A stretch of 64,000 bases of DNA from Synechococcus sp. WH 8109 (GCF_000161795.2 NZ_CP006882.1:1178001-1242000), one strand, 5' to 3'. Shown: positions 19,293-26,529, numbered from the stretch's first letter. Made by a program: numbers and translations. The notes: generated by a model from the letters alone, not told the origin.

Positions 19293-19376
19293 ATGGGTTT
19301 CCTCGCCGTCGCCGGATGCGTGCTCCTAGCCTCCGCCATGTCTGCTGCACTCACCACCAAGCCTTCCAAAGCCTGA
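19293..19376 (+). CDS. Possible 27-aa hydrophobic peptide
   Basis: The frame begins ATG and encodes MGFLAVAGCVLLASAMSAAL plus TTKPSKA, resembling a bare signal or membrane helix with a lipobox-like AGC. A strong terminator lies 32 bases after the stop, which supports a transcribed unit. It could equally be the leader of another product. Confidence 0.4.
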   Translation: MGFLAVAGCVLLASAMSAALTTKPSKA

Positions 19377-19407
19377 GCGTTCAAAACGCCAGCAAAAGCT
19401 GAACAAG

Positions 19408-19431
19408 AACCGGGCCAGACCCGGTTTTTTT
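19408..19431 (+). terminator. Rho-independent terminator
   Basis: ACCGGG, loop CCAGA, CCCGGT and seven T form a compact hairpin on the plus strand. It ends the transcript of the zinc-ribbon and 27-residue frames. Confidence 0.85.
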
Positions 19432-19549
19432 GTGGCGGCGAGCTGTTAGTCATGGATCTTTTCTCCCGCAGAAGTGATTTAGAACTGCAAATCAGATGTG
19501 CGTGCCACCCCCTCATGGCTGTAGATCCTTGATCCAGTGAACTAATCCC

Positions 19550-19714
19550 ATGGAGAGCATCAGTCGCATCTGTACCACCTCCAAGGGCACAACCATTGAT
19601 GCCATCGGACAGGGCCGCTACCGCGTCTGTAATCGACACGAGGTGTGCTCTGACGTTGAAAGTCTTTGGCAGGCCTATGAAATTCTGCGGCGTCAGGAAC
19701 AATCCTTAAGTTGA
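19550..19714 (+). CDS. Hypothetical protein (54 aa)
   Basis: An ATG-started frame encodes MESISRICTTSKGTTIDAIG, then RYRVCNRHEVCSDVESLWQA and a Gln-rich helix. The first part looks like a short beta-hairpin and the last part like a helix. Three Cys are present without a clear metal motif. It is one of several short soluble proteins in this region with no known family. Confidence 0.5.
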   Translation: MESISRICTTSKGTTIDAIGQGRYRVCNRHEVCSDVESLWQAYEILRRQEQSLS

Positions 19715-19838
19715 TCGTTGCGCCCAAGAACAAGTCTCAACACTTACATCAGCTGAGTGTTCGGAACGTAAAACCGGTTAGGGGTAATGCGTCGACTCCA
19801 GGAGTGCCTAGGGAAACCTCCTTTTTATTGCGGGTTTT

Positions 19839-20012
19839 TCAGAAACCCAGAGTTCCTGCACTGTCCTCCCCGAACTCCAGATAAAGGCAGCGGGCATCCT
19901 CAGCCCGACCGCAATCAATCAGGTGTTGAACCCGTGAGCGCCACCACACTGACACACCAGAACTCAATTCTTTGTTAGGAAGACCACCGAAGGATTCACT
20001 CACAGCAATCAT
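19839..20012 (-). CDS. Hypothetical protein (57 aa), possibly related to 22683-22865
   Basis: The ATG at 20012 gives MIAVSESFGGLPNKELSSGV, then a helical segment WWRSRVQHLIDCGRAEDARC and LYLEFGEDSAG. A TTG start 12 codons upstream is possible. The W-R-x-x-V ... R-x-x-DA-x-x-(L/I)Y-x-EF pattern recurs in the minus-strand ORF at 22683-22865, hinting at a small paralogous family. Confidence 0.5.
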   Translation of the reverse strand: MIAVSESFGGLPNKELSSGVSVWWRSRVQHLIDCGRAEDARCLYLEFGEDSAGTLGF

Positions 20013-20085
20013 TCTTGCTGAACAAACGTTAAGCAAGATGATTGACAACGCGAATTGGCTTGTTACCTGCTGTTAGCAGCTGTTG

Positions 20086-20424
20086 TTACCCAAAGGTATT
20101 ACCGTTCCAACCCCAAAAGCTGGCCTGCACATCCTCAAAACCGATGTACACCCGGTTGGCAGGGATTCCCGTGCGTGCCTGGATCAGTTCACAGAATGCG
20201 GCTGTCATCGCGGGCGGACGCAGTGCACCGATCGACTTCACCTCCACGTAGGCGCAGGGCTCGTGGCTGCCAGCGAAGGTCATCGGCACGCCCGTCTCCA
20301 GGAGCGTCATCACGTAGGCCTCCGGCTTGCCCGTCTGGTTGGCCAACTCAGACGAAAGCTCCTGCAGCAGAGCCGATCCGTCTTTCAGTGACGAAAGCGA
20401 CGTGCGCACATTGATCAGAGGCAT
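20086..20424 (-). CDS. Macrophage migration inhibitory factor (MIF) homologue
   Basis: The 112-residue product has the length and pattern of MIF-superfamily tautomerases. Met is followed at once by the catalytic proline (MPLINVRTSLSS), which fixes the start at 20424 even though the frame is open further upstream. Family landmarks are TGKPEAYVMTLLETGVPMTF, then AYVEVKSIGAL and TGIPANRVYIGFEDVQASFW, ending WNGNTFG. The invariant K32-region is seen as GKPEAYV. The CxxC redox motif of vertebrate MIF is absent. A tautomerase activity is likely by homology; the natural substrate in cyanobacteria is unknown. Confidence 0.93.
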   Translation of the reverse strand: MPLINVRTSLSSLKDGSALLQELSSELANQTGKPEAYVMTLLETGVPMTFAGSHEPCAYVEVKSIGALRPPAMTAAFCELIQARTGIPANRVYIGFEDVQASFWGWNGNTFG

Positions 20425-20660
20425 CGGCTCAAGAGTGCTGGCAGAAGCTTGGCACTCTCTAGCCATGAGTGCCAAGCCCTGACAGTTGATCAAACTGGAA
20501 TATTTCCAAAAGCAAAGACCATCAACCTGAACAATTCGAACAGAGAAAGGCTCATAAATTTCCCGCAAAAGTGATCAGTTCAATGATCCTTCTTCACTTC
20601 TTTGGCCTTGGAGACATTCTGCGTCGCTTTGAACTCGAGCAGATCACAGGTCTCACAATC

Positions 20661-20924
20661 ATGGGATTCAGGCCACTGAGCCTGGATGAATTGATGTACT
20701 GGTCGCAAAACATTGCCGACCAGCACCACTGGGATGGGGAGGCGATTCGTCACGATGTGATGAGCACCTGGCTTGATCAAGCCGAGGAAATCACACGCTG
20801 GAGGCATCGGCTGGATCAGGCCCCTGCTGAGGTTGAACTTTTGGCAGGTATTGGCGATCAGCACACCTGGCGTGATCATTGGGAAGGCATGCTGCGCCAA
20901 ACACCGCATGCCGGCTGGTCTTAA
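20661..20924 (+). CDS. Hypothetical protein upstream of GH57-like gene (87 aa)
   Basis: The ATG at 20661 gives MGFRPLSLDELMYWSQNIAD; an upstream ATG (20583) is open in frame but encodes a less family-like stretch. The protein is soluble, acidic and rich in Trp and His (QHHWDGEAIRH, TWLDQAEEITRWRHR, HTWRDHWEGML). It ends 13 bases before the GH57-like gene and is probably in the same operon. Function is unknown. Confidence 0.65.
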   Translation: MGFRPLSLDELMYWSQNIADQHHWDGEAIRHDVMSTWLDQAEEITRWRHRLDQAPAEVELLAGIGDQHTWRDHWEGMLRQTPHAGWS

Positions 20925-20937
20925 CAAGCGGAGTGCA

Positions 20938-22398
20938 ATGACAGGTTGTCCACCGATCAGCGGACGAGAAGCGGACATCGCCGCTGTGATGCTGACTCCG
21001 CGGCACGTCTGGGCCAACAGCGCGATCGACCTTGAACGACAGCGTTCCGGCTTTGCCTGTGCTCTTCACATGCACCAACCAACGGTGCCGGCGGGGACGA
21101 ACAACACCTTGATCTCCCATCTTCAATACATGCTGGATCACCCCAACGAGGGTGATAACCACAACGCAGAGCCATTCGCCCACTGCTATCGGCGTCTTGC
21201 CGACCTGCTGCCTGAACTGATCAACGAAGGCTGCAGCCCAAGAATCATGCTCGACTACTCGGGCAATCTGCTCTGGGGAATCGAGCAGATGGGGCGCGGC
21301 GACATTCGCGATGCACTCCACCACCTCGCCTGTGACCCTTTGATGCAGGGACATGTGGAATGGCTTGGAACCTTCTGGAGCCATGCCGTGGCTCCATCCA
21401 CACCCATCCCAGACCTGAAACTGCAAATCAGCGCCTGGCAACAGCAGTTCGCGGCCTGTTTTGGCAACGCTGCCCTGGAGCGCGTGAAGGGGTTTTCTCC
21501 ACCGGAGATGGCGCTACCCAACCATCCCGACACCCTGTTTGAATTCATCAAAGCCCTGAAGCAAGCGGGGTATCAGTGGCTTCTGGTGCAGGAGCACAGC
21601 GTTGAACGCATGGACGGCAGTCCATTGCCGCGCAGCCAATGCTTCATTCCCAATCAACTTCTCGCCAGGAACAGTCGAGGCGAAGAAATCAGCATGACGG
21701 CACTGATTAAGACCCAGGGGTCTGACACCAAACTTGTGGGCCAAATGCAGCCTTATTACGAGGCATTGGGTTGCGAAAGGCAACGTCTTGGTGACGTTGA
21801 GCTGCCATCCCTGGTGAGCCAGATAGCCGACGGAGAAAACGGTGGGGTGATGATGAATGAATTCCCAGAGGCGTTCCGGCAGGCCAATCGCCACATCCGT
21901 GACAACCCCAATGGCACCGTGGCCATCAACGGCAGTGAATACCTTGAGTCACTGGAGCGCAACGGAGTGAATCGCCACCACTTCCCCACCATCCAGGCCG
22001 TACAACAACACCGCCTTTGGCAAGAGCTTGACAACAACTCCACAGCCAAAGGGATGGAAGAGATCATCAGCAAACTGAGGGCTGACGACACCAGCTTCAG
22101 CATGGAGGGTGCGTCCTGGACCAACGACCTGAGCTGGGTGGAGGGTTACGCCAACGTGCTGGGCCCGATGAATCAGCTCAGCGCTCAGTTTCATGCGCTG
22201 TTCGACACCTCAGTCGCCGCAGACCACACCACCACCGGTACCCGGGCTTATCAGGAAGCGTTGCTGCATGTTCTGCTGCTGGAAACCAGTTGTTTTCGGT
22301 ACTGGGGGCAAGGAACCTGGACCGACTATGCCCAGGAGATCTATCGCCGCGGAGAGGAGCTGCTGAATCAGAGGACGGAAACGACTCCTGCCAGCTGA
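20938..22398 (+). CDS. Glycoside hydrolase family 57-like protein
   Basis: The start at 20938 follows a good GGAG site; the frame is open upstream but overlaps the preceding gene. The product has 486 residues. The GH57 signature near the N-terminus is FACALHMHQPTVPAG. The region around MLDYSGNLLWGIEQMGRGDI and HVEWLGTFWSHAVAP matches the (beta/alpha)7 barrel. The catalytic-type glutamate is E190 in VKGFSPPEMALP. GH57 members act on alpha-glucans (amylase, branching or transferase activity). The exact reaction here is not clear, and the insert after E190 is not typical. glgA and glgB elsewhere in the window make a glucan role plausible. Confidence 0.8.
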   Translation: MTGCPPISGREADIAAVMLTPRHVWANSAIDLERQRSGFACALHMHQPTVPAGTNNTLISHLQYMLDHPNEGDNHNAEPFAHCYRRLADLLPELINEGCSPRIMLDYSGNLLWGIEQMGRGDIRDALHHLACDPLMQGHVEWLGTFWSHAVAPSTPIPDLKLQISAWQQQFAACFGNAALERVKGFSPPEMALPNHPDTLFEFIKALKQAGYQWLLVQEHSVERMDGSPLPRSQCFIPNQLLARNSRGEEISMTALIKTQGSDTKLVGQMQPYYEALGCERQRLGDVELPSLVSQIADGENGGVMMNEFPEAFRQANRHIRDNPNGTVAINGSEYLESLERNGVNRHHFPTIQAVQQHRLWQELDNNSTAKGMEEIISKLRADDTSFSMEGASWTNDLSWVEGYANVLGPMNQLSAQFHALFDTSVAADHTTTGTRAYQEALLHVLLLETSCFRYWGQGTWTDYAQEIYRRGEELLNQRTETTPAS

Positions 22399-22414
22399 GA
22401 GATGCTTTACAGAG

Positions 22415-22432
22415 CGTTACATTCATGTAACG
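22415..22432. promoter_or_regulatory. Perfect 7-bp inverted repeat after GH57-like gene
   Basis: CGTTACA, TTCA, TGTAACG forms a perfect 7-base palindrome with a 4-base spacer, 17 bases after the stop. There is no T run, so it is not a typical terminator. A TTGACA lies 2 bases downstream and could be a -35 element for the following small genes, which would make the repeat an operator candidate. Confidence 0.4.
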
Positions 22433-22454
22433 TGTTGACAGCTGACTGCACCTT

Positions 22455-22577
22455 ATGGGTGATTACACAACCGCAATCATCGCCATGGTGGGCATTGGCA
22501 TCGTGTTGACTGCTGCTGTGGTGTTTGCCCTTATGCGACCCAGTGACATGCCACCCATCGACCAGAATCGCAATTGA
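22455..22577 (+). CDS. Small membrane protein (40 aa)
   Basis: ATG starts a frame with MGDYTTAIIAMVGIGIVLTA, continuing AVVFALM, then a polar tail RPSDMPPIDQNRN. The layout is a single helix with a cytoplasmic tail. It is followed 2 bases later by a second tiny membrane gene, so the two are probably translated from one message. No family is recognised. Confidence 0.6.
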   Translation: MGDYTTAIIAMVGIGIVLTAAVVFALMRPSDMPPIDQNRN

Positions 22578-22579
22578 GC

Positions 22580-22675
22580 ATGGGAACCGTTATCGAACTC
22601 CTGATCGCTGCCACGGAAATCGGAATTGCCCTGCTGGTAGCTGTTTCCCTGCCCGTGACTGAATCCCAGAACTGA
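22580..22675 (+). CDS. Small membrane protein (31 aa)
   Basis: The frame encodes MGTVIELLIAATEIGIALLV and the tail AVSLPVTESQN. It begins 2 bases after the preceding stop, an arrangement that argues for coupled expression. A single helix with a glutamate inside it is unusual and might mediate helix packing. Confidence 0.5.
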   Translation: MGTVIELLIAATEIGIALLVAVSLPVTESQN

Positions 22676-22682
22676 TTTCGAA

Positions 22683-22865
22683 TCAGCCGATACTTTTTAA
22701 GCGAAATTCCGTATAGATCGAAGCGGCATCGCGCTCACGATCCAGCTCCTGCAAGTCGCTGCATCTCGCTTGCATCCAATACACCGTTTCCCTCCAAATT
22801 TCCAGGTGATATCGGCGCTCGAGATTTTGTCCGGAACCTTCCAAAGCTCTACCTGCATCACCCAC
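22683..22865 (-). CDS. Hypothetical protein (60 aa)
   Basis: Starting at GTG, the protein has a basic, helical sequence with RYHLEIWRETVYWMQARCSD and ends ERDAASIYTEFRLKSIG. It resembles the ORF at 19839-20012 in spacing of Trp-Arg, Asp-Ala and Tyr-x-Glu-Phe. It converges on the pair of tiny membrane genes. Function is unknown. Confidence 0.5.
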   Translation of the reverse strand: MGDAGRALEGSGQNLERRYHLEIWRETVYWMQARCSDLQELDRERDAASIYTEFRLKSIG

Positions 22866-23073
22866 AAAATCTAGGCAGTGCAGATCGGCATCGCCTCGGG
22901 TGTCAACATCTAGCGACCGGCGCTTGCTTCACATCACGATGTGTAAGAACGACGGTCAATGTTCTCTCATCCAAACCAAGTACGTAACGGCACACAGTGG
23001 CGATAAAACGTACTAGTTGTTACGACAACGCAGGATCGAGCCAATATTTTGAGCTGATCCTGCCGACGTCAAC
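22866..23073. other. Upstream region of NblA-like pair
   Basis: No gene is seen. The region is AT-richer than its neighbours, with several TACGTAAC or GTTACGAC-like words. These may hold the promoter of the plus-strand small genes, but no clean -10/-35 pair stands out. Confidence 0.3.
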
Positions 23074-23247
23074 ATGGAGCCCATCGCTCTGACACTTGGC
23101 CAACAGTTCGACATCGAACAGCGCAGTCGCGATATCAATTCAATGACTGACGTCAAACAGCTCCAGGAGATCAGCAAAGATCTGCTTCTAGCCTGGCAAC
23201 AGGAGATTGCCCGCTCACGGGCGGCAGCCAGCCCACACAAGAAATAA
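23074..23247 (+). CDS. NblA-like small helical protein, copy 1 (57 aa)
   Basis: The product starts MEPIALTLGQQFDIEQRSRD and continues INSMTDVKQLQEISKDLLLA. NblA is the small protein that triggers phycobilisome breakdown under nutrient stress. It typically begins with a short lead, Leu-x-x-(E)QQF-x-(I/L), then has about ten residues to an Asn-Met-Ser-like helix cap and a second helix. The same spacing is seen here: QQF at residues 10-12 and N-S-M-T at residues 22-25. The end RAAASPHKK is basic. Assignment to the NblA/Ycf18 family is an inference from this pattern. The neighbouring gene (23283) is a divergent copy. Confidence 0.5.
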   Translation: MEPIALTLGQQFDIEQRSRDINSMTDVKQLQEISKDLLLAWQQEIARSRAAASPHKK

Positions 23248-23282
23248 CACTTCGTTACGATTGCATGAACTGCTTGTAAGTT

Positions 23283-23441
23283 ATGAACATGAGCTTGCCT
23301 CAGCAGTTCGAAGCTGAAGCGATCAAGCGGTCAATCAACGACACCGACGATCTCGACCAGTTGAAAGCTCTGGCACGGGAACTCGCAGACCTCTACGTGC
23401 GGCAGAGAGCTGCAACGGCCTGGGTGATCGCCGAGAAATAA
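23283..23441 (+). CDS. NblA-like small helical protein, copy 2 (50-52 aa)
   Basis: Two in-frame ATGs (23283 and 23289) precede SLPQQFEAEAIKRSINDTDD and LDQLKALARELADLYVRQRA. It aligns without gaps to copy 1 across about 40 residues: QQF, an Ile ten residues on, a loop rich in Asp/Asn/Thr, then a Leu-rich helix. The protein is shorter at the C-terminus and lacks the basic tail. It lies 35 bases downstream on the same strand. If the family call is right, it is a second, divergent NblA-like protein; otherwise it is a small paralogous helical-hairpin family. Confidence 0.5.
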   Translation: MNMSLPQQFEAEAIKRSINDTDDLDQLKALARELADLYVRQRAATAWVIAEK

Positions 23442-23444
23442 GCC

Positions 23445-23621
23445 TTACACTTTGCTGTCGTTTCGCCAGCGTCGTTCCAAGCGTTGACGTGCTTCGTCAA
23501 CAGTTTGCTTACGGGAGAGAGCTGTTTTGTCTCGATACGGGCGCGTGATCGACCAAAACTTGAGGGCAGACGCCAACGCCACCATCAACCATGCGAGCAC
23601 AATCCAACCCGGATTCGTCAT
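23445..23621 (-). CDS. Small membrane protein (58 aa)
   Basis: The ATG-started frame has a helix near the N-terminus (WIVLAWLMVALASALKFW) and a long basic tail with TRPYRDKTALSRKQTVDEA and RQRLERRWRNDSKV. The Arg/Lys-rich tail should face the cytoplasm. It ends 3 bases from the stop of NblA-like copy 2 (convergent). No family is recognised. Confidence 0.6.
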   Translation of the reverse strand: MTNPGWIVLAWLMVALASALKFWSITRPYRDKTALSRKQTVDEARQRLERRWRNDSKV

Positions 23622-23642
23622 CGTTGCCCAGCAGTGCGCTCC

Positions 23643-23822
23643 ATGATGGCGAACGTGACGCGAGTCTTGCCTGCATGTCCCCCCATCAGCGCAACAGTGG
23701 ATCCTGAGGTGCGCCAGTTCGTGATCAGCCAGTTGGTGGTGATCGCACTACCGGTTGGAACCCTTTTCGGCATCTGGCTTTGGATGCTGAACTGGGGCGG
23801 TCGTTCCCGCATAGACCAGTGA
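23643..23822 (+). CDS. Small membrane protein (59 aa)
   Basis: The frame opens with two ATGs, then a polar lead with PPISATVDPEVRQFVISQ and one strong helix (LVVIALPVGTLFGIWLWML), ending NWGGRSRIDQ. It is divergent from the 58-residue membrane gene with 21 bases between starts. Its stop overlaps the GTG start of the DUF1499 gene (GTGA), so the two are coupled. Confidence 0.65.
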   Translation: MMANVTRVLPACPPISATVDPEVRQFVISQLVVIALPVGTLFGIWLWMLNWGGRSRIDQ

Positions 23823-24220
23823 CCTTCCTTGCCGGCCTACTGGCCCCTGTTTTGATGCTCTTTCATCTTGCTGGCCCCGTCCCTGCGGATCTCGGTGTTA
23901 GCAACGGGGCGTTACGAGACTGCCCGACAACAGCTCACTGTGCCAGCCAAACCTGGGAGAGCTCCAACCCGATGAATGAATTCAGCAAGCTGAGTGGGTT
24001 GGTGCAGAAGTCGCCGCGGACGGTTGTCATGGAACAAACCGAGACCTACCTCCATGCCGAGGCCAGCAGCGCTTTCTTTGGCTTTGTAGATGACCTGGAG
24101 CTGTTCGCTGATCGCGACAACAACCGGATTCAGGCACGGTCCGAGTCGCGCCTCGGCGACTCGGATCTTGGTGTAAATGCCGCAAGATTGGCGGCACTGC
24201 AGTCGGGGCTAGACAGCTGA
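23819..24220 (+). CDS. DUF1499 family protein
   Basis: Starting at the GTG that overlaps the previous stop, the product has 133 residues. It has a signal-like hydrophobic N-terminus (FLAGLLAPVLMLFHLAGPV), then the DUF1499 hallmark of a Cys pair, ALRDCPTTAHCASQTWE. After that come the family's SPRTVVMEQTETYLHAEASS and FFGFVDDLELFADRDNNRIQ, and the end RSESRLGDSDLGVNAARL. The role of DUF1499 is not known. The signal-like N-terminus and Cys pair suggest a periplasmic or lumenal place. Confidence 0.88.
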   Translation: MTFLAGLLAPVLMLFHLAGPVPADLGVSNGALRDCPTTAHCASQTWESSNPMNEFSKLSGLVQKSPRTVVMEQTETYLHAEASSAFFGFVDDLELFADRDNNRIQARSESRLGDSDLGVNAARLAALQSGLDS

Positions 24221-24227
24221 AGGCCGC

Positions 24228-24368
24228 TTAAACCTTGGCGCGACGAAGTTTGCTCAGATCGATGATCATTTCCCTAATGCCAGCCACGAATCCGATGGCG
24301 GCCAAGGCCACGATGCTCAAGATGATCACCGTGTCGAGCAGCGAGCGTGGATCGATCCAATCAGGCAT
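24228..24368 (-). CDS. Small membrane protein (46 aa)
   Basis: The ATG at 24368 gives MPDWIDPRSLLDTVIILSIV, continuing ALAAIGFVAGI and then a charged REMIIDLSKLRRAKV. The frame is open 25 codons upstream but the lead is unnatural. The helix followed by an Arg/Lys cluster suggests a cytoplasmic C-terminus. It converges on the DUF1499 gene with 7 bases between stops. Confidence 0.6.
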   Translation of the reverse strand: MPDWIDPRSLLDTVIILSIVALAAIGFVAGIREMIIDLSKLRRAKV

Positions 24369-24455
24369 AGCATGAAACGTGGGCTGATCTCGTATTAGCC
24401 AGAGCCAGATAAAATCCCAGCACGTAGCGCGAACGTTCAACACAAATCGTCAGAC

Positions 24456-25832
24456 ATGCACGAGATCATTTGCCCTCACTGCAATACCGCCTTCAAGGTG
24501 GATGAGGCCGGGTATGCCGATATCCTCAAACAGGTGAGGAATGGTGAATTTGAGCAGCAACTGAACAAGCGACTTGCTCTGGCCGAACAGGACAAACGCA
24601 ATGCCATCGAGTTGGCCATCGCCAAAAAAGACCGGGAAATGCAAACGCTTGAGGCCCAACTCAAGCAAAGTGCAATTCATCAGGAACTAGCGATTAAAGA
24701 TGCCGTGCACAAAGCAGAGAAGCAGCGTGATCGCATTGCCGCTGAGCTCCAGCAGATTCGTGAGCAGCAGGGAACAGAACTACGCCTAGCTGAAACCAAA
24801 TTCGCCAAAGAAATGCAGGCGATGACGCTGCAAAAAGAAAGTGAAGTGAGGGATTTGCAGGCGAAGCTCCAGGCTGGGGCCATGCAGCGCCAGCTGGCCG
24901 TGAATGAAGCGGTAAGTTCCGTTGAAAAACAACGGGATGCACTTCAGAGCGGCTTGAAGGAAGTGGAACTGAAGCATCAACTGGAATCTCAATCACTGAA
25001 AGATCGCTACGAAGCCCAGCTCAGTGATCGTGATCAGGCCATTGAACGTTTGCGCGACATGAAGGCGCGGCTTTCTACCAAAATGGTGGGAGAAACTCTT
25101 GAGCAACACTGCGAAACCGAATTCAACAGGATTCGTGCAGCGGCTTTCCCAAAGGCTTATTTCGAAAAAGACAACGACGTGCGCAGTGGAAGCAAGGGTG
25201 ACTACATCTTCCGCGACCAGGACGACCACAACAACGAAATCATCTCGATCATGTTTGAGATGAAAAACGAGGCCGACACAACGGCCACCAAAAAGAAGAA
25301 TGAAGACTTCCTAAAAGAGCTAAATAAAGACAGGAACGAAAAAAATTGCGAGTATGCGGTGCTCGTCTCCCTGCTGGAGCCTGAAAATGAGCTTTACAAT
25401 TCAGGCATTGTTGATGTGTCTCATCGCTTCCCGAAGACCTACATCATTCGCCCACAATTCTTTATTCCATTCATCACATTGCTCCGCAATGCAGCCATGA
25501 AGTCTCTGGAATACAAGGCTGAGCTGGCTCTGGTGAAGGCGCAGAACATTGATGTCACAAACTTCGAGAACGACCTCGAAACCTTCAAAACAGCCTTCTC
25601 ACGCAACTACGACCTTGCCTCCAGACGCTTCCAAACGGCAATCGATGAAATAGATAAGTCGATCGATCACCTCCAAAAAACCAAGGATGCCCTGATGGGT
25701 GCTGATCGAAACCTGAGGCTTGCCAATGACAAGGCACAGGATGTGACCGTTAAAAAGTTGACCCGAAGCAATCCAACGATGGCAGCCAAGTTTGCCGACT
25801 TGAACAACGCTCCTGATCAGAAATCGGCCTGA
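24456..25832 (+). CDS. DUF2130 protein (predicted PD-(D/E)XK nuclease fold) with coiled coil
   Basis: The 458-residue protein begins with a zinc-ribbon-like CPHCNTAF at residues 6-13. Next is a long coiled coil (about residues 25-205) rich in Gln, Lys and Glu. A C-terminal DUF2130 domain follows, with [20 protein letters not shown] and [15 protein letters not shown]-like blocks. D249 in KGDYIF with E268 and K270 in MFEMKNE form the D...ExK triad expected of the PD-(D/E)XK superfamily, to which the family has been assigned. A DNA or RNA role is likely but unproven. It is followed 3 bases later by a zinc-binding protein on the same strand. Confidence 0.9.
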   Translation: MHEIICPHCNTAFKVDEAGYADILKQVRNGEFEQQLNKRLALAEQDKRNAIELAIAKKDREMQTLEAQLKQSAIHQELAIKDAVHKAEKQRDRIAAELQQIREQQGTELRLAETKFAKEMQAMTLQKESEVRDLQAKLQAGAMQRQLAVNEAVSSVEKQRDALQSGLKEVELKHQLESQSLKDRYEAQLSDRDQAIERLRDMKARLSTKMVGETLEQHCETEFNRIRAAAFPKAYFEKDNDVRSGSKGDYIFRDQDDHNNEIISIMFEMKNEADTTATKKKNEDFLKELNKDRNEKNCEYAVLVSLLEPENELYNSGIVDVSHRFPKTYIIRPQFFIPFITLLRNAAMKSLEYKAELALVKAQNIDVTNFENDLETFKTAFSRNYDLASRRFQTAIDEIDKSIDHLQKTKDALMGADRNLRLANDKAQDVTVKKLTRSNPTMAAKFADLNNAPDQKSA

Positions 25833-25835
25833 GCA

Positions 25836-26333
25836 ATGCCCTCCAGTCCACGCAACCGCATTGGCGAGGTATACGGCAAACTCACCGTGGTGCGCGCATC
25901 CGAACGGCGGACCAAAGCAGGAAACGCCTTTTGGTGGTGCCGCTGCAGCTGCGGGGCCGAACGGGAAGTTCCCAGCGACAAGTTGTCGCTGAACTCGGCT
26001 CGCCGCAAGCCCACCGTGAATGCCTGTGAAACATGTTCCCGCGAACTTCAAATTGAAGGGGTCTATCGCAAAAACGATCGGGAGGAAAAACAACGCCGCC
26101 AAGCATCGCTGGAAGCCAGATCACAGCTGAAGGGCCAAGTGCCTGATCGCTGGCTATCCCTTCCGCTAACCGATGCCCACGCGCGAGAACTGGGACAAAA
26201 ACTCTTTTTCCGTGGAACGATCTGTCTGCGTGGACACCTAGCCCCTTACCGCATCAACGGCGGCTGTCAGGCTTGCTCCGGTCAGACTCCATCAGCGGCA
26301 AATTCGCCATCAACCAAGCCCAAAGGGTCATAA
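25836..26333 (+). CDS. Zinc-binding protein with a phage/homing-type N-terminal ribbon
   Basis: The 165 residues open with RIGEVYGKLTVVRASERRTK and then WWCRCSCGAEREVPSDKL and ACETCS. This is the GRLTV...W.C.C.CG...C..C pattern seen at the N-terminus of many phage and mobile-element HNH or AP2-type proteins. The C-terminal part has a second Cys pair, ICLRGHLAPYRINGGCQACS. No HNH or AP2 catalytic residues follow, so it is a DNA-binding module at most. It starts 3 bases after the DUF2130 stop, so the two are probably one operon. Confidence 0.65.
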   Translation: MPSSPRNRIGEVYGKLTVVRASERRTKAGNAFWWCRCSCGAEREVPSDKLSLNSARRKPTVNACETCSRELQIEGVYRKNDREEKQRRQASLEARSQLKGQVPDRWLSLPLTDAHARELGQKLFFRGTICLRGHLAPYRINGGCQACSGQTPSAANSPSTKPKGS

Positions 26334-26376
26334 CAGCGGCACCAAAGGCCAACATCGCTAGGAGCTTGGCTTCCAT
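26254..26376 (-). CDS. Small membrane protein (40 aa)
   Basis: The ATG-started frame has MEAKLLAMLAFGAAVMTLWA, continuing WLMANLPLM, then a charged tail ESDRSKPDSRR. It starts directly after the stop of the 50-residue gene upstream (TGAATG), a sign of coupling, but its 3' end overlaps the convergent zinc-protein gene by 80 bases, which weakens the call. Confidence 0.45.
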   Translation of the reverse strand: MEAKLLAMLAFGAAVMTLWAWLMANLPLMESDRSKPDSRR

Positions 26377-26529
26377 TCAGAGGAAATCAAAATCGTCTTC
26401 CGAATCACCGGAAAATGCATTCATCACGAGGGCAGAGAAGGGCACAAATACGGCCGCCATCACAAGTATTTCCACTGGGCTTAAGAGCGACCATTTAAAT
26501 TTAATGAGTTTTACTTTACAAAAAGTCAT
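26377..26529 (-). CDS. Small membrane protein (50 aa)
   Basis: Starting at ATG, it has a basic lead (FCKVKLIKFKW), a helix (SPVEILVMAAVFVPFSALVM) and an acidic tail GDSEDDFDFL. The strongly acidic C-terminus and basic N-terminus make a clear inside/outside polarity. It lies directly before another tiny membrane gene on the same strand. The local DNA is AT-richer than the surroundings. Confidence 0.55.
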   Translation of the reverse strand: MTFCKVKLIKFKWSLLSPVEILVMAAVFVPFSALVMNAFSGDSEDDFDFL

